Shown: positions 35,692 through 51,402 of the stretch, in pieces
Layout: each line of letters opens with the position of its first letter
Numbering within the stretch: position 1 is the first letter of the stretch
DNA from: Alnus glutinosa
Lineage: Eukaryota > Streptophyta > Magnoliopsida > Fagales > Betulaceae
Length of the DNA: 64,000 bases
Direction: 5' to 3'
NCBI RefSeq assembly: GCF_958979055.1
Contig: NC_084893.1
Location: forward strand, 29,790,987 to 29,854,986
Program-made: the position numbers and the translations under genes
The notes under the pieces: model-generated
The model's database searches: none
Told to the model about the DNA's origin: nothing
The model's input: only the letters and a program-made list of their open reading frames with translations

Positions 35692-36950
35692 GGGTTCGGC
35701 TTGTATGCGGTACTTAAAAAGGGATCGAGCTTCTATGTAGTACTTTTAAGTACCGCATAGATGATATAGTCTAAAACGGCACCGTTTTGGACTACAGCAC
35801 GCGGATTCATATTTTTCTATGTGAGTTTAACTACATCACGCCTTTTCTTGACCTTTGCTGAACTGGTATGACCAAAATGCCCTCGACCCACCTCTTTCCC
35901 AATCTTGAACTTTGCCCCAAAGTTCTTCGCCTGACCTTTTCGCCAGAGAATTGCCATGATTGAACACTAGCTCCGGCGACACTTACGCGGAAACTGCGGC
36001 AACATTACCAATATCCTCCAACTCCATCTCCGGCGATACCCGCTCCGAGAAGGCCATGCCGATGCACTCCTTCTCTGCCAGCCCCTTTCCGAGCCCGCTC
36101 CAGGCAGGAGTGGCCCCGTCTACGGAGAGAAAAATGCAATTAATGGCCAAAAATCTGATTGGAAGGTGCGTAGAACTAAGAACAAGTAATTACTACCTCT
36201 CTCTTTTTCACTTTGATACTGACGATACGTGACAGACTTAGTGTCTTCTATTCTCACCATAAATTTGAATGGAGAGCATTGACGAAATGCAGAGACAAAA
36301 TGAACCCCAAATTCACATGAAATGAAGTTTTGTGGTGGTGTAACCCAAGTGCTATACATACACGTCCACTCCTCCAAACCCAGCTTATGCTTGAGCCTCT
36401 AGAATGGAGTTATAGTTCGGTGGCCGGGGCTCTGACCAAATGCAATTATTGCAAAGGAGAGCTTAAAGGGCAGGCCGTGTCATTTTCTACCATAGTTAAA
36501 CTCATATGGGAGAATATGAATCCCAGCCGTGGTGTTTGGGAATCAGATCAAATAGTAGAGACTGTAGGTTCTATAAATATAGGCGAGCAGTGTGGTCATT
36601 GTCGGTTTTAACGATAGGTCTAGGGAACTGCAATAGTTGTTAAGGCGTGTTGTAGTCTAAAACATTGCCGTTTTAGACTACAACATCTATGCAGCGGAGC
36701 CGGTGTTCGATCATGGCGATTATCCGGCGGAGAGGTCAGGCGAAGAACTTTGGGGCAAAGTTCGAGATTGGGAAAGAGGTGGGTCGAGGGCATTTTGGTC
36801 ATACCAGTTCAGCAAAGGGCAAGAAAAGGCGTGCTGTAGTTAAACTCATATGGAAAAATATGAATCCGCATGATGTAGTCCAAAACGGTGCCGTTTTAGA
36901 CTAAAACATCTATGCGATACTTTTTAAGTACCGCATATAAGCTGGATCCC
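35692..36950. mobile_element. Pack-MULE-like element carrying pieces of a CDPK-related kinase gene
   Basis: Long inverted arms (about 35692-36030 and 36640-36950) share GCGGTACTTAAAAAG, the AAAACGGCACCGTTTT block and further text. The flanking 9-mers are TTCCTTTGC (35683-35691) and TTCGTTTGC (36951-36959), 8 of 9 identical, matching the 9-bp duplication of Mutator-like elements. Both arms encode the glycine-loop region of a [23 protein letters not shown] (plus strand, right arm) and [20 protein letters not shown] (minus strand, left arm). The centre (35964-36130, plus) encodes the CRK N-terminal region: SSGDTYAETAATLPISSNS and SFSASPFPSPLQAGVAPS. A third piece at about 36460 reads KGELKGQAV, the stretch that follows the loop in CRKs. 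No complete kinase is present. I infer captured host gene exons. Confidence 0.8.
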
Positions 36951-37026
36951 TTCGTTTGCCTGTCTTTTCCATTGTCTCGAAATTTGCCGTAATGTGTTCA
37001 ACGGGAATCACTTTGTTTTAACTTTT

Positions 37027-37376
37027 TAAGAGGATCTCTAATAATAATAGGTAAAATAATTATTAAAAAATATAATTTTTTACTTTAATTATTATTATTA
37101 TTATTATATTTTCAAACAGATTTTTTATCCTACTCTTTATCTTCTTTTTTTAAAATATTATTTTGTATGAAAAAAAAAAAGAAGAAGGAAGAAAAATAAA
37201 CCAATAAAAAACTGTTTGTAATGTGAATAGTAAATAGGTTATTCTGCCTATTTACTATTCACATAAGAAGGAAAAATTATATTCTGCATATTATGCTAGA
37301 GACCAAAAATAGTTCATAATAGTCAAATTTAATTATTATAAACTCAATTTGTCTATTACGTTAAAGATGCTCTTAG
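37027..37376. mobile_element. Possible MITE, AT-rich, with AAGAGSATCT ends
   Basis: The left end AAGAGGATCTCTAATAAT partly matches the reverse complement of the right end, AAGAGCATCTTTAACGTA. The interior is AT-rich and noncoding. No target duplication is clear. Confidence 0.35.
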
Positions 37377-37402
37377 GGCTCAAAACAATGACTAAATCTT
37401 TA

Positions 37403-38071
37403 AGCCCTGTTCGGTTTCGGTTCGCGGAATAAACCCTTGGAATGGAATGGCTATTCCTATGGAATAGTCATTATTTTGTTTGATAGAGGTCTATTTATTG
37501 GAATAGTTATTCCCATTGGAATACCTATTCATTTAATACTTATTCCTCTAAAAAATTAGAGGAATAACTATTCTTTGGGGTAAAGACAATATTTTCCAGA
37601 AAAAAGCCATTTATTTATTTATTTTTTTAAAAAAAAGACCCAAACCCTTCACTGGCTAGCCAACCACCCTATACATGGAGCCGGGAGTGGTCGACTCACC
37701 CCCGGAACACCTTGTGGTGGACCCCCGAGGCATTCTGAAGGTGGTGTGATTACCTCTAGTGCTTTTGAGGGTGGCCTGTGCTACCCCCGATTCTCATCAG
37801 GGGTAGACACAACCACCCCAGGTTGGCTTCGGGGGTGGCAGGCCACCCTCGGCTCTTGGTGGGCGACCGCCACCCATGGGTTTTCTTTTTGTTTTTTATT
37901 TTTTAAAAATGTAGAGTTTTTTTTAGTAATTTTGATTGGATTCTAATTAAAATATATGAATTATTACCAGACTAAATATTAGGAATAACCATTTCATTCC
38001 ACCACCTTTTATTCTTAGAAATAACTATTCATTTCCTAATAAAATAGTCATTCCGCAAACCAAACGAAGCC
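37403..38071. mobile_element. PIF/Harbinger-like nonautonomous element with GC-rich core
   Basis: The left end AGCCCTGTTCGGTTTCGGTT and the reverse complement of the right end, AGGCTTCGTTTGGTTTGCGG, resemble Tourist/Harbinger ends, and TTA flanks both sides (37400-37402 and 38072-38074). Both flanks carry GGAATA/TATTCC motifs. The core at about 37640-37880 is GC-rich and holds GGTGG/CCACC repeats unlike the AT-rich arms. No transposase is recognisable. Confidence 0.65.
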
Positions 38072-38250
38072 TTAATTTTGTATACAAAAATATACTTTAC
38101 GGTATATAAATACATATTCTCGAAATTTAAGTTTATATATAAAAATCAAAATAATAGAGAAAGGAAATAACTCAATTATGCTAATTGAATTTACCAACCT
38201 GTTCTAAAAAAAAAATGAATTTACCAACACATTTACCAGCATTTTTTTTA

Positions 38251-38286
<36 letters not shown>

Positions 38287-39650
38287 AAAAAGGTTTTTAA
38301 AAATAAATTTGAACTTGTAGTTATGAAGGTCAGAACCCATGGCTTATATTTATCATTTAATATTTGGTGTACTGAATAATTGAACTGTGGAAGTCATTCA
38401 AAATGGAAAAGAATTTTTTTAAACATTTTATGGTTTCATTTGGAAAGCTTTGAACTTTGATCCACACTTACAAAGCTATTGAAGCCCAACATCATCGGCC
38501 TGAACATCTAAGCCCATTACTATGGGCTGATCTGCTAAGTTAGGGTTAAAGTAAGGGAGGTCAGAATATGATCCTTTGAGTAAATACAAGTCAACATTAG
38601 ATTCCTCCCCAAAGATAAATAAATAAATTCAAAATTAGATTTGTTATTTATCAGTTGAATACAAAAAGAGCTTAAGGAAGAGCTGCTCTATGGTTTTTGA
38701 TGAGGTAATTTGGTGAAAACATTTCAAAACTACTCTCAGCAGCCTTACTAGTTTAACAAAAAAAAATTGATGAATGAACAGTACTCACCAAATCATTAAA
38801 AAACTATAATCATATTACTAAGGCCGACTTTCGTCCCTGCTAGATGGATGGGTCTTGTAGTCAAGCTCCCTTCTGCCTTTGCACTCGAGGTTCAATCTTC
38901 GTCTGATCCACTGGTCTTTCCCTAACGCTATTTTTTTATTTATTTTTACTTATTTCAAAGGAGTGAAAATTGTCATTTCTCTTTTCTTTTTATTTTATTT
39001 TTTTTTTCCTCTTTTCTTTATCACACCAATTAGTCTCAGTACAAAACCATTTTTTTCATTTCTTTCTCCAATTTTCTCTCACAACTCTCACGCACAGCAT
39101 CCCTGTGCTCATCACCACAACACCGTTGACCCCACTATCACCGTTAGGAAAAGACAAACATTCGAAAATGATTAAATAGAAAAAGAATAAATAAATCTAA
39201 AAAAGTATTATTTAAATGAAATAAATCTGAAAAGATATTATTTAAATGAAATAGTGATAGTGAATAATTAAAATTGTGATGCTGATTGGAGTGCTTTAAA
39301 AAAGTGGCTCACCATAATAGAGAAAAATGATTTTTAGCTATTTTGACTAGTAAAATTTGGTGAAGCTACTAGAAATGCACTCTATTTGTTAATTGTTCTT
39401 TTTCTTTTCTCAAATAAATATTAATAAATAATTTAAATACATAACACTATTAAAAATACAAATATATTTTTCACTTATATGTTACATTATAACATTTTTT
39501 TGAACGAAAAACAAAAAGCAACTCCCAACACACCTCTCCTTATCTTGTTATTATTACTAGGAAAAATTGTTAAATTGGTATGGCAATTGGCTAAGGAGGT
39601 GGCTGACCACCCCACTGCAAACCCTTTTTTTTTTTTTAACAATTTTTATA
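38072..39650. other. Intergenic DNA
   Basis: AT-rich sequence with a (TA)n run at about 38257-38283 and a pyrimidine-rich stretch at 38930-39130. No gene is recognisable. Confidence 0.55.
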
Positions 39651-39823
39651 GAGAAATGATCCATACACTCATTTCTCACAACAGCCCCACAACAAGCTGA
39701 CGTGGCTAATAATATTTTATTTTATTTTTTTATTTTGTTTTTGTAAAAAAATAATAAAATATTACCAGTCATGTCAGCTTGTTGTGGGGCTGTTGTGAGA
39801 AATGAGTGTAGGGATCATTTCTC
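39651..39823. mobile_element. Mutator-like MITE with near-perfect inverted arms (173 bp)
   Basis: The left arm begins GAGAAATGATCCATACACTC and continues with CAACAGCCCCACAACAAGCT; the right arm is its reverse complement over about 55 bp with very few mismatches. The flanking 9-mer ATTTTTATA lies at 39642-39650 and 39824-39832, a perfect target duplication. The arms are so similar that insertion was probably recent. Confidence 0.9.
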
Positions 39824-40279
39824 ATTTTTATATTTGAGAATAAATTTGTAATTTCATAGAATTTTGTCAAAAAAAAAAAAAAAAAGGACTGAAATTTTGA
39901 TGGAGACATACCACAAGAATTTATAAGATTTTAAAATTACAAGGTTATAGCAATTAGCACAAGTCACAAGGACCAATTCAATAATTTTTTTTCAATTTAG
40001 TAATTTTCTCAAGTTGTTAGGAGGAGATTAGAAGGACAGAAAAAAATTATGAGATAATAAATAAAGAAAATAAAATTAAAAAGAAGAAAATTGAGAGCCA
40101 GATAGCACACGTACTGACGCACGTGGCGCGGGACTCACCGCCAGAGTTTCACATAGTAACGCTTTCCCTCTCCACCTTTTTTTTTTTTTTTATAAGTCCC
40201 TCTCCACCTTTTTAGTTAATTAATACCCATCGCCACCCCCACCTCTCAACCTCTACACACTAACATCGGCGCTCGGAGG

Positions 40280-40280
<1 letters not shown>

Positions 40281-40312
<32 letters not shown>

Positions 40313-40337
40313 GATAGAAGCCAGTATGTATCTCGTC

Positions 40338-40376
<39 letters not shown>
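40281..40376 (+). repeat. (TC)n microsatellites in the presumed 5' leader of the UBC gene
   Basis: Two (CT)n runs (about 40281-40312 and 40344-40376) precede a probable leader intron, with donor AAG/GTAAGT near 40508 and acceptor TTTTAG near 41012. CT-rich leaders are common in plant genes. Confidence 0.6.
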
Positions 40377-40381
<5 letters not shown>

Positions 40382-41049
40382 GATTTTGGAGCTTCTTTTT
40401 TTTTTGCCCCAAAAAGTTTTAGGGTTTGGATAGTTGTTTGCGATTCTTTTTTTTTCTTTTACGATAGATTTGTTGGTTCAGAATCTTGCGCGTTCCGAGG
40501 ACGAAGGTAAGTGGTAGTACATGTTATGGATTAATCAACTATTATAATTACTTTATTTTTGATTATTAATTGACCGAAATAATGTTAATAAAAATATATT
40601 CTTATAATATTTATATGTTTGATTGCTGTCTTATTAGGTCGTCATGTGCCTGCGAACGGTTTCAGATTATTTATTTGTTTATATTTTAATGCTTATATAT
40701 GTATACATGTTTTATTTCTCTATTTAGACACTTGTTTGTTGATAATTTTGAGAATAACAATTTGTTTTAGGATGAATTAATTGCAGGTTTCGATGAATTA
40801 AAAAAATATAAGACTTTATTTCGCTATGTATATGTATCTATAAGAATCAAAATCTTAGCCATCACTTTGCCGAGAGGAAGGAAAAGCTATATTTTGTAAT
40901 GGGTGTCAGATTTATACTTTTTTTCGGTGTTGTTTGCGGGTCTTATGGAATCATTTATTTGCATGGGATTGTGATTTTGTGCTCTTTTTTTTTTTGTTAT
41001 TATTTATTTTAGGTTGCGGTGAAGATTCTGAGACAGCAGGAATTCTGTG

Positions 41050-43181
<2,132 letters not shown>

Positions 43182-44695
43182 GGCTCTTCTTCTGCATGAG
43201 GGAATATATCAATGCCTAAAGCAATCCTACTAGTAAATAAATAGATGTAAGCTGATCTGAAGGTTAAAGAACGCATTTGGGCTGTTGTGATGTCTCCTGT
43301 GTCTTGGGAAAAATTTAATGTGGGTTTCGGTAATCTGGGACATCTGACTTTAAGACATGGCATAGTTATATGGAACTTGGTGGCAAAATCATGTTTTTTT
43401 GTTGCATTCATAATTTCTGGTTTGTATTTTATTGTGTTTTTGGTTCTAAATCCGTACATTTACTAGCAGATTCTTTCCGCCTTGCCGACGATGAATTTAG
43501 ACGAGGAAAGGCCATGGACAGAGTATGTGGTTGACATATGCATAGGGTGAATTGCTGTTTAATTCTTGAATATAATCAGCGATGAGATATTGATGCATGC
43601 TTTAAAATATGTACTGATTTTTGGTATCCCATTCCCTACCCACTTGAATTTTGGTTGGGTGATCGATTGCTAGCGGTGATGCAAAAAACTAGTATCTTCG
43701 CGAGATGTTCTACGGGTGCAAGGGCTATTTAATCCCATTATGCATGCTTTGGGAAAGGGTGGGTATAAAGATTTTTAGTAATTTTGTTGTCCGTATTTTT
43801 AGCCATTCGAGTTACACATGTGAGAGTGTTAATATGAAAGCAAATTTTGGGCAATCACCACCTATCTGTTTATGTAGATGGATTTCATAGGAATTCTTTC
43901 CCTAGCGGGAAACTGTTGGGGATCAGGATCTTGGGAAGGAACCTGCTTACGTTTGTTTTGTTATAAATCCCGTAGATCCAATCCATCGCTAAATCGGATT
44001 TCAGAATGAGTGCCTTCTTTTTCGTGTTTTGTTCTTCTTCAATTCTTTGGCATTGGATATTTGGATGGCACTTTGTGTTGTCAGAGCAGCTTCAATTTCT
44101 TGCTTCAATTGGGCTTTGCTGTCAAATGGGTCGCGCTATCATCTATTTGTTCGAATAATGTTTTGTATGCATGATAATGGCAATTTATACAACTTGTGTG
44201 GGCATTAAATGCTTAAGGACCACGGCGTTGGCAAGTGGGCCAATAGGCATGTACGGTACTTTGTCTTGTGTTGGGTCCTTTGTTTCTTTGCTGTCTTCTT
44301 CTGCCATAAATTTTACGATTTACCGTTAAAAGTAATTATAGTAGCATAGCTATCATTAGGGGCTACCATACTGTAAAATATCTCAACAGGACAAAGGCCG
44401 ACAGCCAGTGGCTGCTTGAGCACACAGAGAAATACCCTGTTGGAGGCAGACGGCCAATTCTCATCAATGCAACTTTTTAAGTTGCGGTTATTTGTATGAC
44501 TTAGATATTTAATAGGGAGGGGTGAAAGGTGGGCACTGCAGGTCTCTATCAAATGAAAATGGCCTCCTCTCCTCCTCCTCCTCCTCTTCTTCTTCTTCTG
44601 CTTTTAATGCTTCTCCAACAACGCCAACAGGTGTGGGATCCATATTTTAAGCTCTGTTATTTATTACTCCCATTTAGTATAAAAGGGTAAAAAAA

Positions 44696-44739
<44 letters not shown>

Positions 44740-47721
44740 GATAGAGATTGAGCGAGAGAGGCGTACGACGGGGGCAGAAGGAACTTAGGGGCAATGTCCC
44801 TTTCGTGTCCATATATAATTCCAACACTATTCTTTGGCCCTTGTCATTGTTTTTTTCTTTCCATCAATTTCCTCTACCCTCCAGCAATCACATTTGTCCC
44901 TTTCTTTATATGTAAATTATGTAATGTTCGTTTCGTGATATTTTGATGTGGCTTTTGGTTTTGAGGGATTAGTAAATTTGTATTTGCTAAATCCAAACAT
45001 TTCAATGCCTCAATCATTGTTGCGTGCTAAAACTCTTATAAATTAAAATGCAATTTCCCGCTGATGATAGAGATTTTTTTTTATTTTTTATTTTTTATTT
45101 TTTATTTTAAAGTAGCAAGGAGGTTCTAGTTAATATAGTGTTTTTTTTAAAAAAAAAAAATCAAAAATTTGCATGGCTCAAGTTTTATCTAAAAAAAATA
45201 TGTTGAAGGAGTCTAGTTAAAGGCTTTATAGGATGGGATTGGTTTTGGGTTTTCTTTCTTGCTTCACATCAAGTTTGAAAAAAGAGCAAGAGAGGAAATA
45301 TATTTACCGTATGAAAATGTTTGGTGTACTATTATTTTTGCTATAACTCTTTACAAATTGACCTTCTTGTTCATTTTTTTTTAACCAAAGATCCGAGTAT
45401 TTTATTAATCAAAAATCACGAACAAAAAGCTTTTACATTACAAAGCATAAGTTCTGTAAAATCATAGCCACATACTACGTTACATAATCATAGATACAAA
45501 TAAAATTCTTACAATAAAATATTATTTATGACTTTCATCCTTCGTTAACACGTGTATAAAAATAGTTAAAGAGCAGATTTGTTCTAAGCAGACTAAATCT
45601 AAGACAAATGTAGCTAAATATCCAAAAAAATTATTCAAACCATCCGTGAGAGATAACTTATCACACGAACTATCCAGGCCGCGAGCTTAACTTACATTCA
45701 TTACATAGATCGTCCATGAGGACAGATCTAAAGAGAATAAAACTCTTATTCAAAGTAAAAACACAACCAACAAACAACAGCAACGATCAAGAAAGAGATA
45801 AACAGTATAATACAAATCAGAATACGAGGTGAAAGGTACATAAGAGTAGGATGTAGAAAGGAAAAGAAACACTACTCCTTCCTCCTTTCACATATGCTTT
45901 CTTTCTATTCATATTTTATGAAAACAAATGTCCCTTAAATTGTTTGTTAAGCCAGTTTGTCAACATGTTAAATACTCGTACAGTCCTACTCTTTACACAA
46001 TGTTCACTTATATTTAATCCACAGTAGAACACCTCTTTCTCATTTCAATAATTATTAATTTATTATATATTTACTCCACAGTATAACTACTATAACACTA
46101 TATGTTGACTTCAAATCTTGAATTAACGAAACGTAGGGTTAGGGCTGCTCCTTTTCCTACTCCTCCTCGCCTTAACGTACGCGCCACACCGTTAAACTGT
46201 AGCTTTTTCTTCTTGGAATGATATAAAAAGTAATTATGACCTATCTTCTCCTTACAAAAGCTGTCGTGTCGACGCCTCCATCAGGCTCAGATGTACGTAC
46301 CAACGCGTACTTCCACCCACAATATTTTACTCTTTCCGTCTTTCGTTACCTTCCAAATTCCCAATCACACATCAATTAATATGGAGCAGTGCTAGGGATT
46401 CATCCGAAAATATTGTTTGTCCATGGTAAAATTGTAATATTATTATATTACCATTTTAAATTTCGAAAATATTACTTCTCTCAATCATTACCCATTAATA
46501 TATCATCATCAAGCAATGCTATGGTGAAGCAAAACTTCTGGATAAATTCCGGAAGCTTTGCTTCAATCATCATCTTCAACCAAACCACTCCTCAAATAAA
46601 TTTCTCTTTCATTCATGCTTACAAAATTTAATTACGACCTAATTACGTACGCAAACCTCTGATTTTATTTTTCACATATTTTCTTAAATTATCACTCAAT
46701 TTTTAGATTGAGACAATAATATCTTTCAAATCTCCAATGTCAACCAAAAAAAAAAAAATGACTACTTTTTTTTAACAAAAACAAAATCCCCCTATAATTT
46801 TTTTTTTTTGTTAAAAAAAAAAATCTAAAAATAATAATTAATAATTAAATAGGTAATTTGGCCCATATGTGTATGTGTGGGTGGTTAGGAGTTGCCAACC
46901 CCGGCCTTCAATTTTTTTTTTTTTTTTTTTTGTGTGGACATCTGTTATGAAATCACGTTGCATGCAGTCTTCTAGTTTGAGTACAGTACCGTAGTGATAA
47001 TTGTAGTCTTTTAATTGTTGTGGTTATTTAAGTTTGAGTAGAGTCTATCTTTTATCTTCAAGAGTTAGTGGTTGTGTTAGTAGTCATTTCTATTTTTTTT
47101 AGTGGGTGTCTCTATGTTGTAGAAGGTGATTGTGAGATTATTTAAGTTAGTTATCTTTAAGTATTAGTTTCAATTTAAGAGTCAAGTTGTAATCTCTATT
47201 TAAAGAGTTGTTGATGGATAATAAAGGATGTAACTTTAATCTCAAATATTAATTGTGTTTTGAGAAGATTTAGATTTCTTTTAACGAATCTAAAAGATCT
47301 AAGTTACTTCAAATCTTAACAAATTATCCTATTACGTGATCGAAAAGTCATTGACGTAACATCATCTTAACCTTTAAAGTATTTTAAGAGAATTAAGTGA
47401 AATCTCTACTATATATTGTTGCCTTTAAAAAAGAAAACCAAAAAAAAAAAAAAGTCATTGCATAAGCAAGCATAAAAGGGATCTGGACTCTGGAGTGGAG
47501 TTGGTTGGAATTTTTTTTGTTGTTTTTCAATATTTATGCGAGAGAGATCGAGAAAAAATATAATAGAATTGCATGAATATTTTTATGGTAGTTGACCAGA
47601 TTTGATGTGGAAGTTCCGAAACCCAAAGCAAATGTCGGATATATCGAAGACTACAAAAGTAAACAATAAATTAAGTCCGAATTCCCAATGCTCTTTTGTT
47701 CTCTCATCAAATTCACTTCTC

Positions 47722-47754
<33 letters not shown>

Positions 47755-48269
47755 AATAAGTGGCGTGAACCAGGGGAGAGATATTTCAATTCTCTCTCTC
47801 TCTCTCTCTGTGTATAGGCAGGTAAAAAAAAAACCCGAAATAAGGGTGTCAGGCGAGGCAGAGAATCACGGGGCTTGGTATTCTCGATAAGAATCACACT
47901 TAGTTCAGAAAAGAGTTACTGCAGGGAAGGGAAGGGAAGGGGAAAAAGAAGAAAAGGAAAGGTCATGGAGATAGTAGTGATCAGTGAATAGTGAACAGTA
48001 AATAGTGAATACAACACATGTTGTTGTCTTGTTGTTGGATGTGGGAATTAATGTCGATCTCCAGGCGATCGAGAGTGCCGACAGTCCTCAGGACACAACA
48101 TAAATTAGCAACCATATACTTATAAATAATCAAAGTAAAACAAAGAGACACCCCTGGCCTCGATCAATATATAAAAGTCTTAGAAGAGACACGGATCATA
48201 TGATTCATATATATATAGTAGTACGTAGTAGTATTAATTAATTAGCTCCATCAATATATATATACACAC

Positions 48270-48309
<40 letters not shown>

Positions 48310-49500
48310 GATGAAAGTGACTAGAAACTGCATGCATTTACCCTATTCTTGGGATGATGTGCCACTCTCTTTGTCCTTTTGAAAGTGACTTCTCTCTACC
48401 GAGTTTACCTTTTTTTCTTCTCTCTGCCTCTCCCCTTCCATGTATAGTCGCTTTTCACCTTTCAGTTTTCTTGGCCCTTCGCTTTTTGCACCTCGAGGCA
48501 TGCATGCATGCTCATGCTGTGCCTCCTACGCTCCTGGCCTACTCACTACTCCACCTCTCTAGTCTCTACCACTACTATCATCTCTTCTCTCCCAATATCA
48601 CCCATTAATTGTTTTTCTCTTCTCTAATTCTCTTCCTCAAATTATCTTATAGCATAAATATGTATGTATCTTGATATTAAAGATCCACTTTCAAATATTG
48701 CCGTCAATTTTTGACACGAATTTAAAAATATAAAATTTGTGAGTTATGATTAGAAGGTTGATCAATTTTATTAAATATGTCGAGTTATAATTGTCATGAA
48801 AAACGACTTAAAACACCCCGCATCCGATGATATTAATTAGGTTACATATATGAATAAGTCAACCGTTACATCATGAGTATAGTAAATAGGTGCATCCTGA
48901 AAACGCGTCAAGCTGTAATTCCATTTCCGTGTCAACCTCTTCCAAAGTGAAATTATGATTATAAAATGAACAACATCTCACTCAAATGCCACGTTCCTTA
49001 CGTTTTCTTGCGTACCTATAATGATGGGACCGCCACATTGATCAAGTTCTTAATTACTTAGATTTTTGAGTTTTTTTTTTTTTCCAAACCAACAAAATGA
49101 AAAATAAATAAATAAAAGGTTCTCCAACTCTTAAAAATTTGGTAAATTAGATTAACATGCATATTGTTTTTATTAGAGAACAGTACTCAATTAGAAGGAT
49201 CAATTATATATCACGTAAATTGCGATTAAAAAAAAAAATTAAAATTCATTCATACTTATAAAAAGATCAGCTAGCAATATAGGATATAAATACAAAGTAT
49301 ATATACAATATATCCTTACAAAATAATAAATATTAAAAAGCATGATACTTGTTGGGTATGTCATGCATTCCGTACCTTAATGTTACGTGACAGTCAGGGT
49401 GGTTGGTCTATGCGTTCTAACAAACTACCAAACTACCAACTAACTCTAGGAGTTCTATCCATCTTTTCTTTTTCAACCCATTATTACGACTTATCACATA

Positions 49501-49531
<31 letters not shown>

Positions 49532-50914
49532 AAAAGAAAGAAAGGAAATAAGAAGTCACCGTCTATGACCCTGTCCATGCGGATCATGATCCTCTCCAAT
49601 TGAAAGAAACTGAATAGGAACTGGTCCTTATCCAGAATCATTTTTGTAATTTCACATAATGTGAAATTACAAAAATTAATGTAAAATTATAAAAATACCT
49701 TTATATATAAAGGATTAAAGAGGTATGAAATTATAAAAATATTTCTATATATAAAAGATCGACCCTCTTCGAATAAAAATCAACCGAAAAGTATCCTTAC
49801 GCAATCCATGCTTACCTCCAACTGCAACCATATATTAATAGTAACACAACCATAATTTTTCATCTGAAATTTTTTAGTCACGTCAAAATTTAGACAGGAC
49901 TCGAGGGGAAGAAAGGCAGAGGAGCGTAGGTAGTGGGTTAAGCTATGTTGCCAAAAGTGGGTCGAAAGAGCCAATAGGGGAGTAGCATTTGTAAAAGTTT
50001 ATGGGCCTTATTCATTCTCAAAAGACGCTTTGAGAGATGAGGGGTGTCTATGGCTTATAAAGTCTACAAGACAATGATCTCTTAGTAATGTGGGACACTT
50101 TAACAGCCTTTGCCTGCTATTCTGCTCCGACAGAAAACTCTTTTCTGCTTTAACTAATGGACTAGAATGCTTTAAATCCACCCGATCTCAACGTCCTTGG
50201 CCTCTATCCTCCTTAATCTCCTTTTACTTTACTTTTGTTTGCGGTTTAGGTTTAGATCTTCTTCATCCCACATATATGCCACCACGTGCCAATAGGGTTG
50301 GCTTTGCCTACATGGTTATGATTTTACTCCACACCCCACGGATCTCCTACCATGTATAAATTGAACATTTTTCTCTTGATTTAGTGGTCTTAAAATCACG
50401 GTTTGAAAAAATAACGAGTTGTTATAATTCTATGTTTATTTTTAAAAACGTATTCTCTTGTCGGTTACGAACGTGATTTTTTTTCACGTTTTCAAAACAC
50501 TCTTTCGAATAGGACACCTTTCACGGTTTTATTTTAAAAAAAAAACGTGTTTATCCTGTTAATTTGCAGAGCCAAATAAACTCGTAATTAACCAATTAAC
50601 AAAGCAATATATATTTGCTCATTCCGTCTCTATAGGAAACTATATCTATTAATTTAGAAAATAAAAAGAATAGCCGTCATACATTTCAGTGACATATTTT
50701 AAATGTAGATCTTAAAAAAGAGGTGTTTCAATTCGAATTGAAATTTAACAAAGAGATCGAGAGACAGAGACTTCAAGTTTTTATTCGATATCGCTCAATT
50801 AAATCATATATTGTAAGTACGTATCATGATTAGATTATTTTGAGCATTTAATATAAACTTAGATGTGTAAAGCATGCTTAATTACGATGAGTACTGCAAT
50901 TTACTTTAAATTTA

Positions 50915-50995
<81 letters not shown>

Positions 50996-51339
50996 AAAAA
51001 AAGTACATTTACAAACAGAATATTTTATATTCTAATATGCGTGTCACAAAATAGAGGGGGCGGAGGAGGACTAAATTTGGTAGCTTAATGGTTAAGATTA
51101 AGGAGAACCTTGAGGAACATGAATTGCGGGAATTTGGTACTTCACGAAATAGAGGTGTGATGGGATTCTGAAAATTTAGCCTAAATCACCGTCGGTCCAA
51201 TTTAAAGCCGAAAAGGACACGTAACCCAAATAAGCGACGCAAAGTGGCGTGGGGGGCGCTGGAACCTTCTCTCGCCTCCACAGCATCGTTTTGGAGAGAG
51301 AGAAACAGAAAGAGAAAGTGAAACCCAAACAACCTATTT
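43182..51339. other. 8-kb interval without a recognisable gene
   Basis: The first few hundred bases are UBC 3' UTR. The rest holds microsatellites: (GA)n at about 44699-44732, (CT)n near 47721-47755, (GA)n at about 48271-48308 and (TA)n at 50918-50992. A minus-strand retroposon-like tail with poly-A lies near 45376-45410 and a fragment of the TRIM family at about 49990-50115. Pyrimidine-rich DNA lies at 48350-48610. Open frames here are short, low in complexity and unlike known proteins. Confidence 0.6.
50918..50992. repeat. (TA)n microsatellite, about 37 units
   Basis: Uninterrupted AT dinucleotides; a simple repeat and nothing more. Confidence 0.95.
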
Positions 51340-51357
51340 TATATAAATCTATTAATT

Positions 51358-51402
<45 letters not shown>

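Noticed and set aside
44554-44691. Short plus-strand ORF starting MKMASSPPPPPPLLLL, resembling a secreted peptide
   Set aside because: The Pro and Leu runs come from (CTC)n and (CTT)n microsatellites, and no gene context supports it.
45376-45870. Minus-strand retroposon suspected from a poly-A-like tail at 45376-45383
   Set aside because: No target duplication or coding remnant could be found, so it is mentioned only in the intergenic entry.
48354-48608. 84-codon plus-strand frame rich in Ser, Leu and Pro
   Set aside because: Pyrimidine-rich low-complexity DNA; no homology recognised.
51072-51115. tRNA-like text (GGTAGCTTAATGGTTAAG)
   Set aside because: A box A-like match only; no box B, no cloverleaf and no SINE tail could be read.
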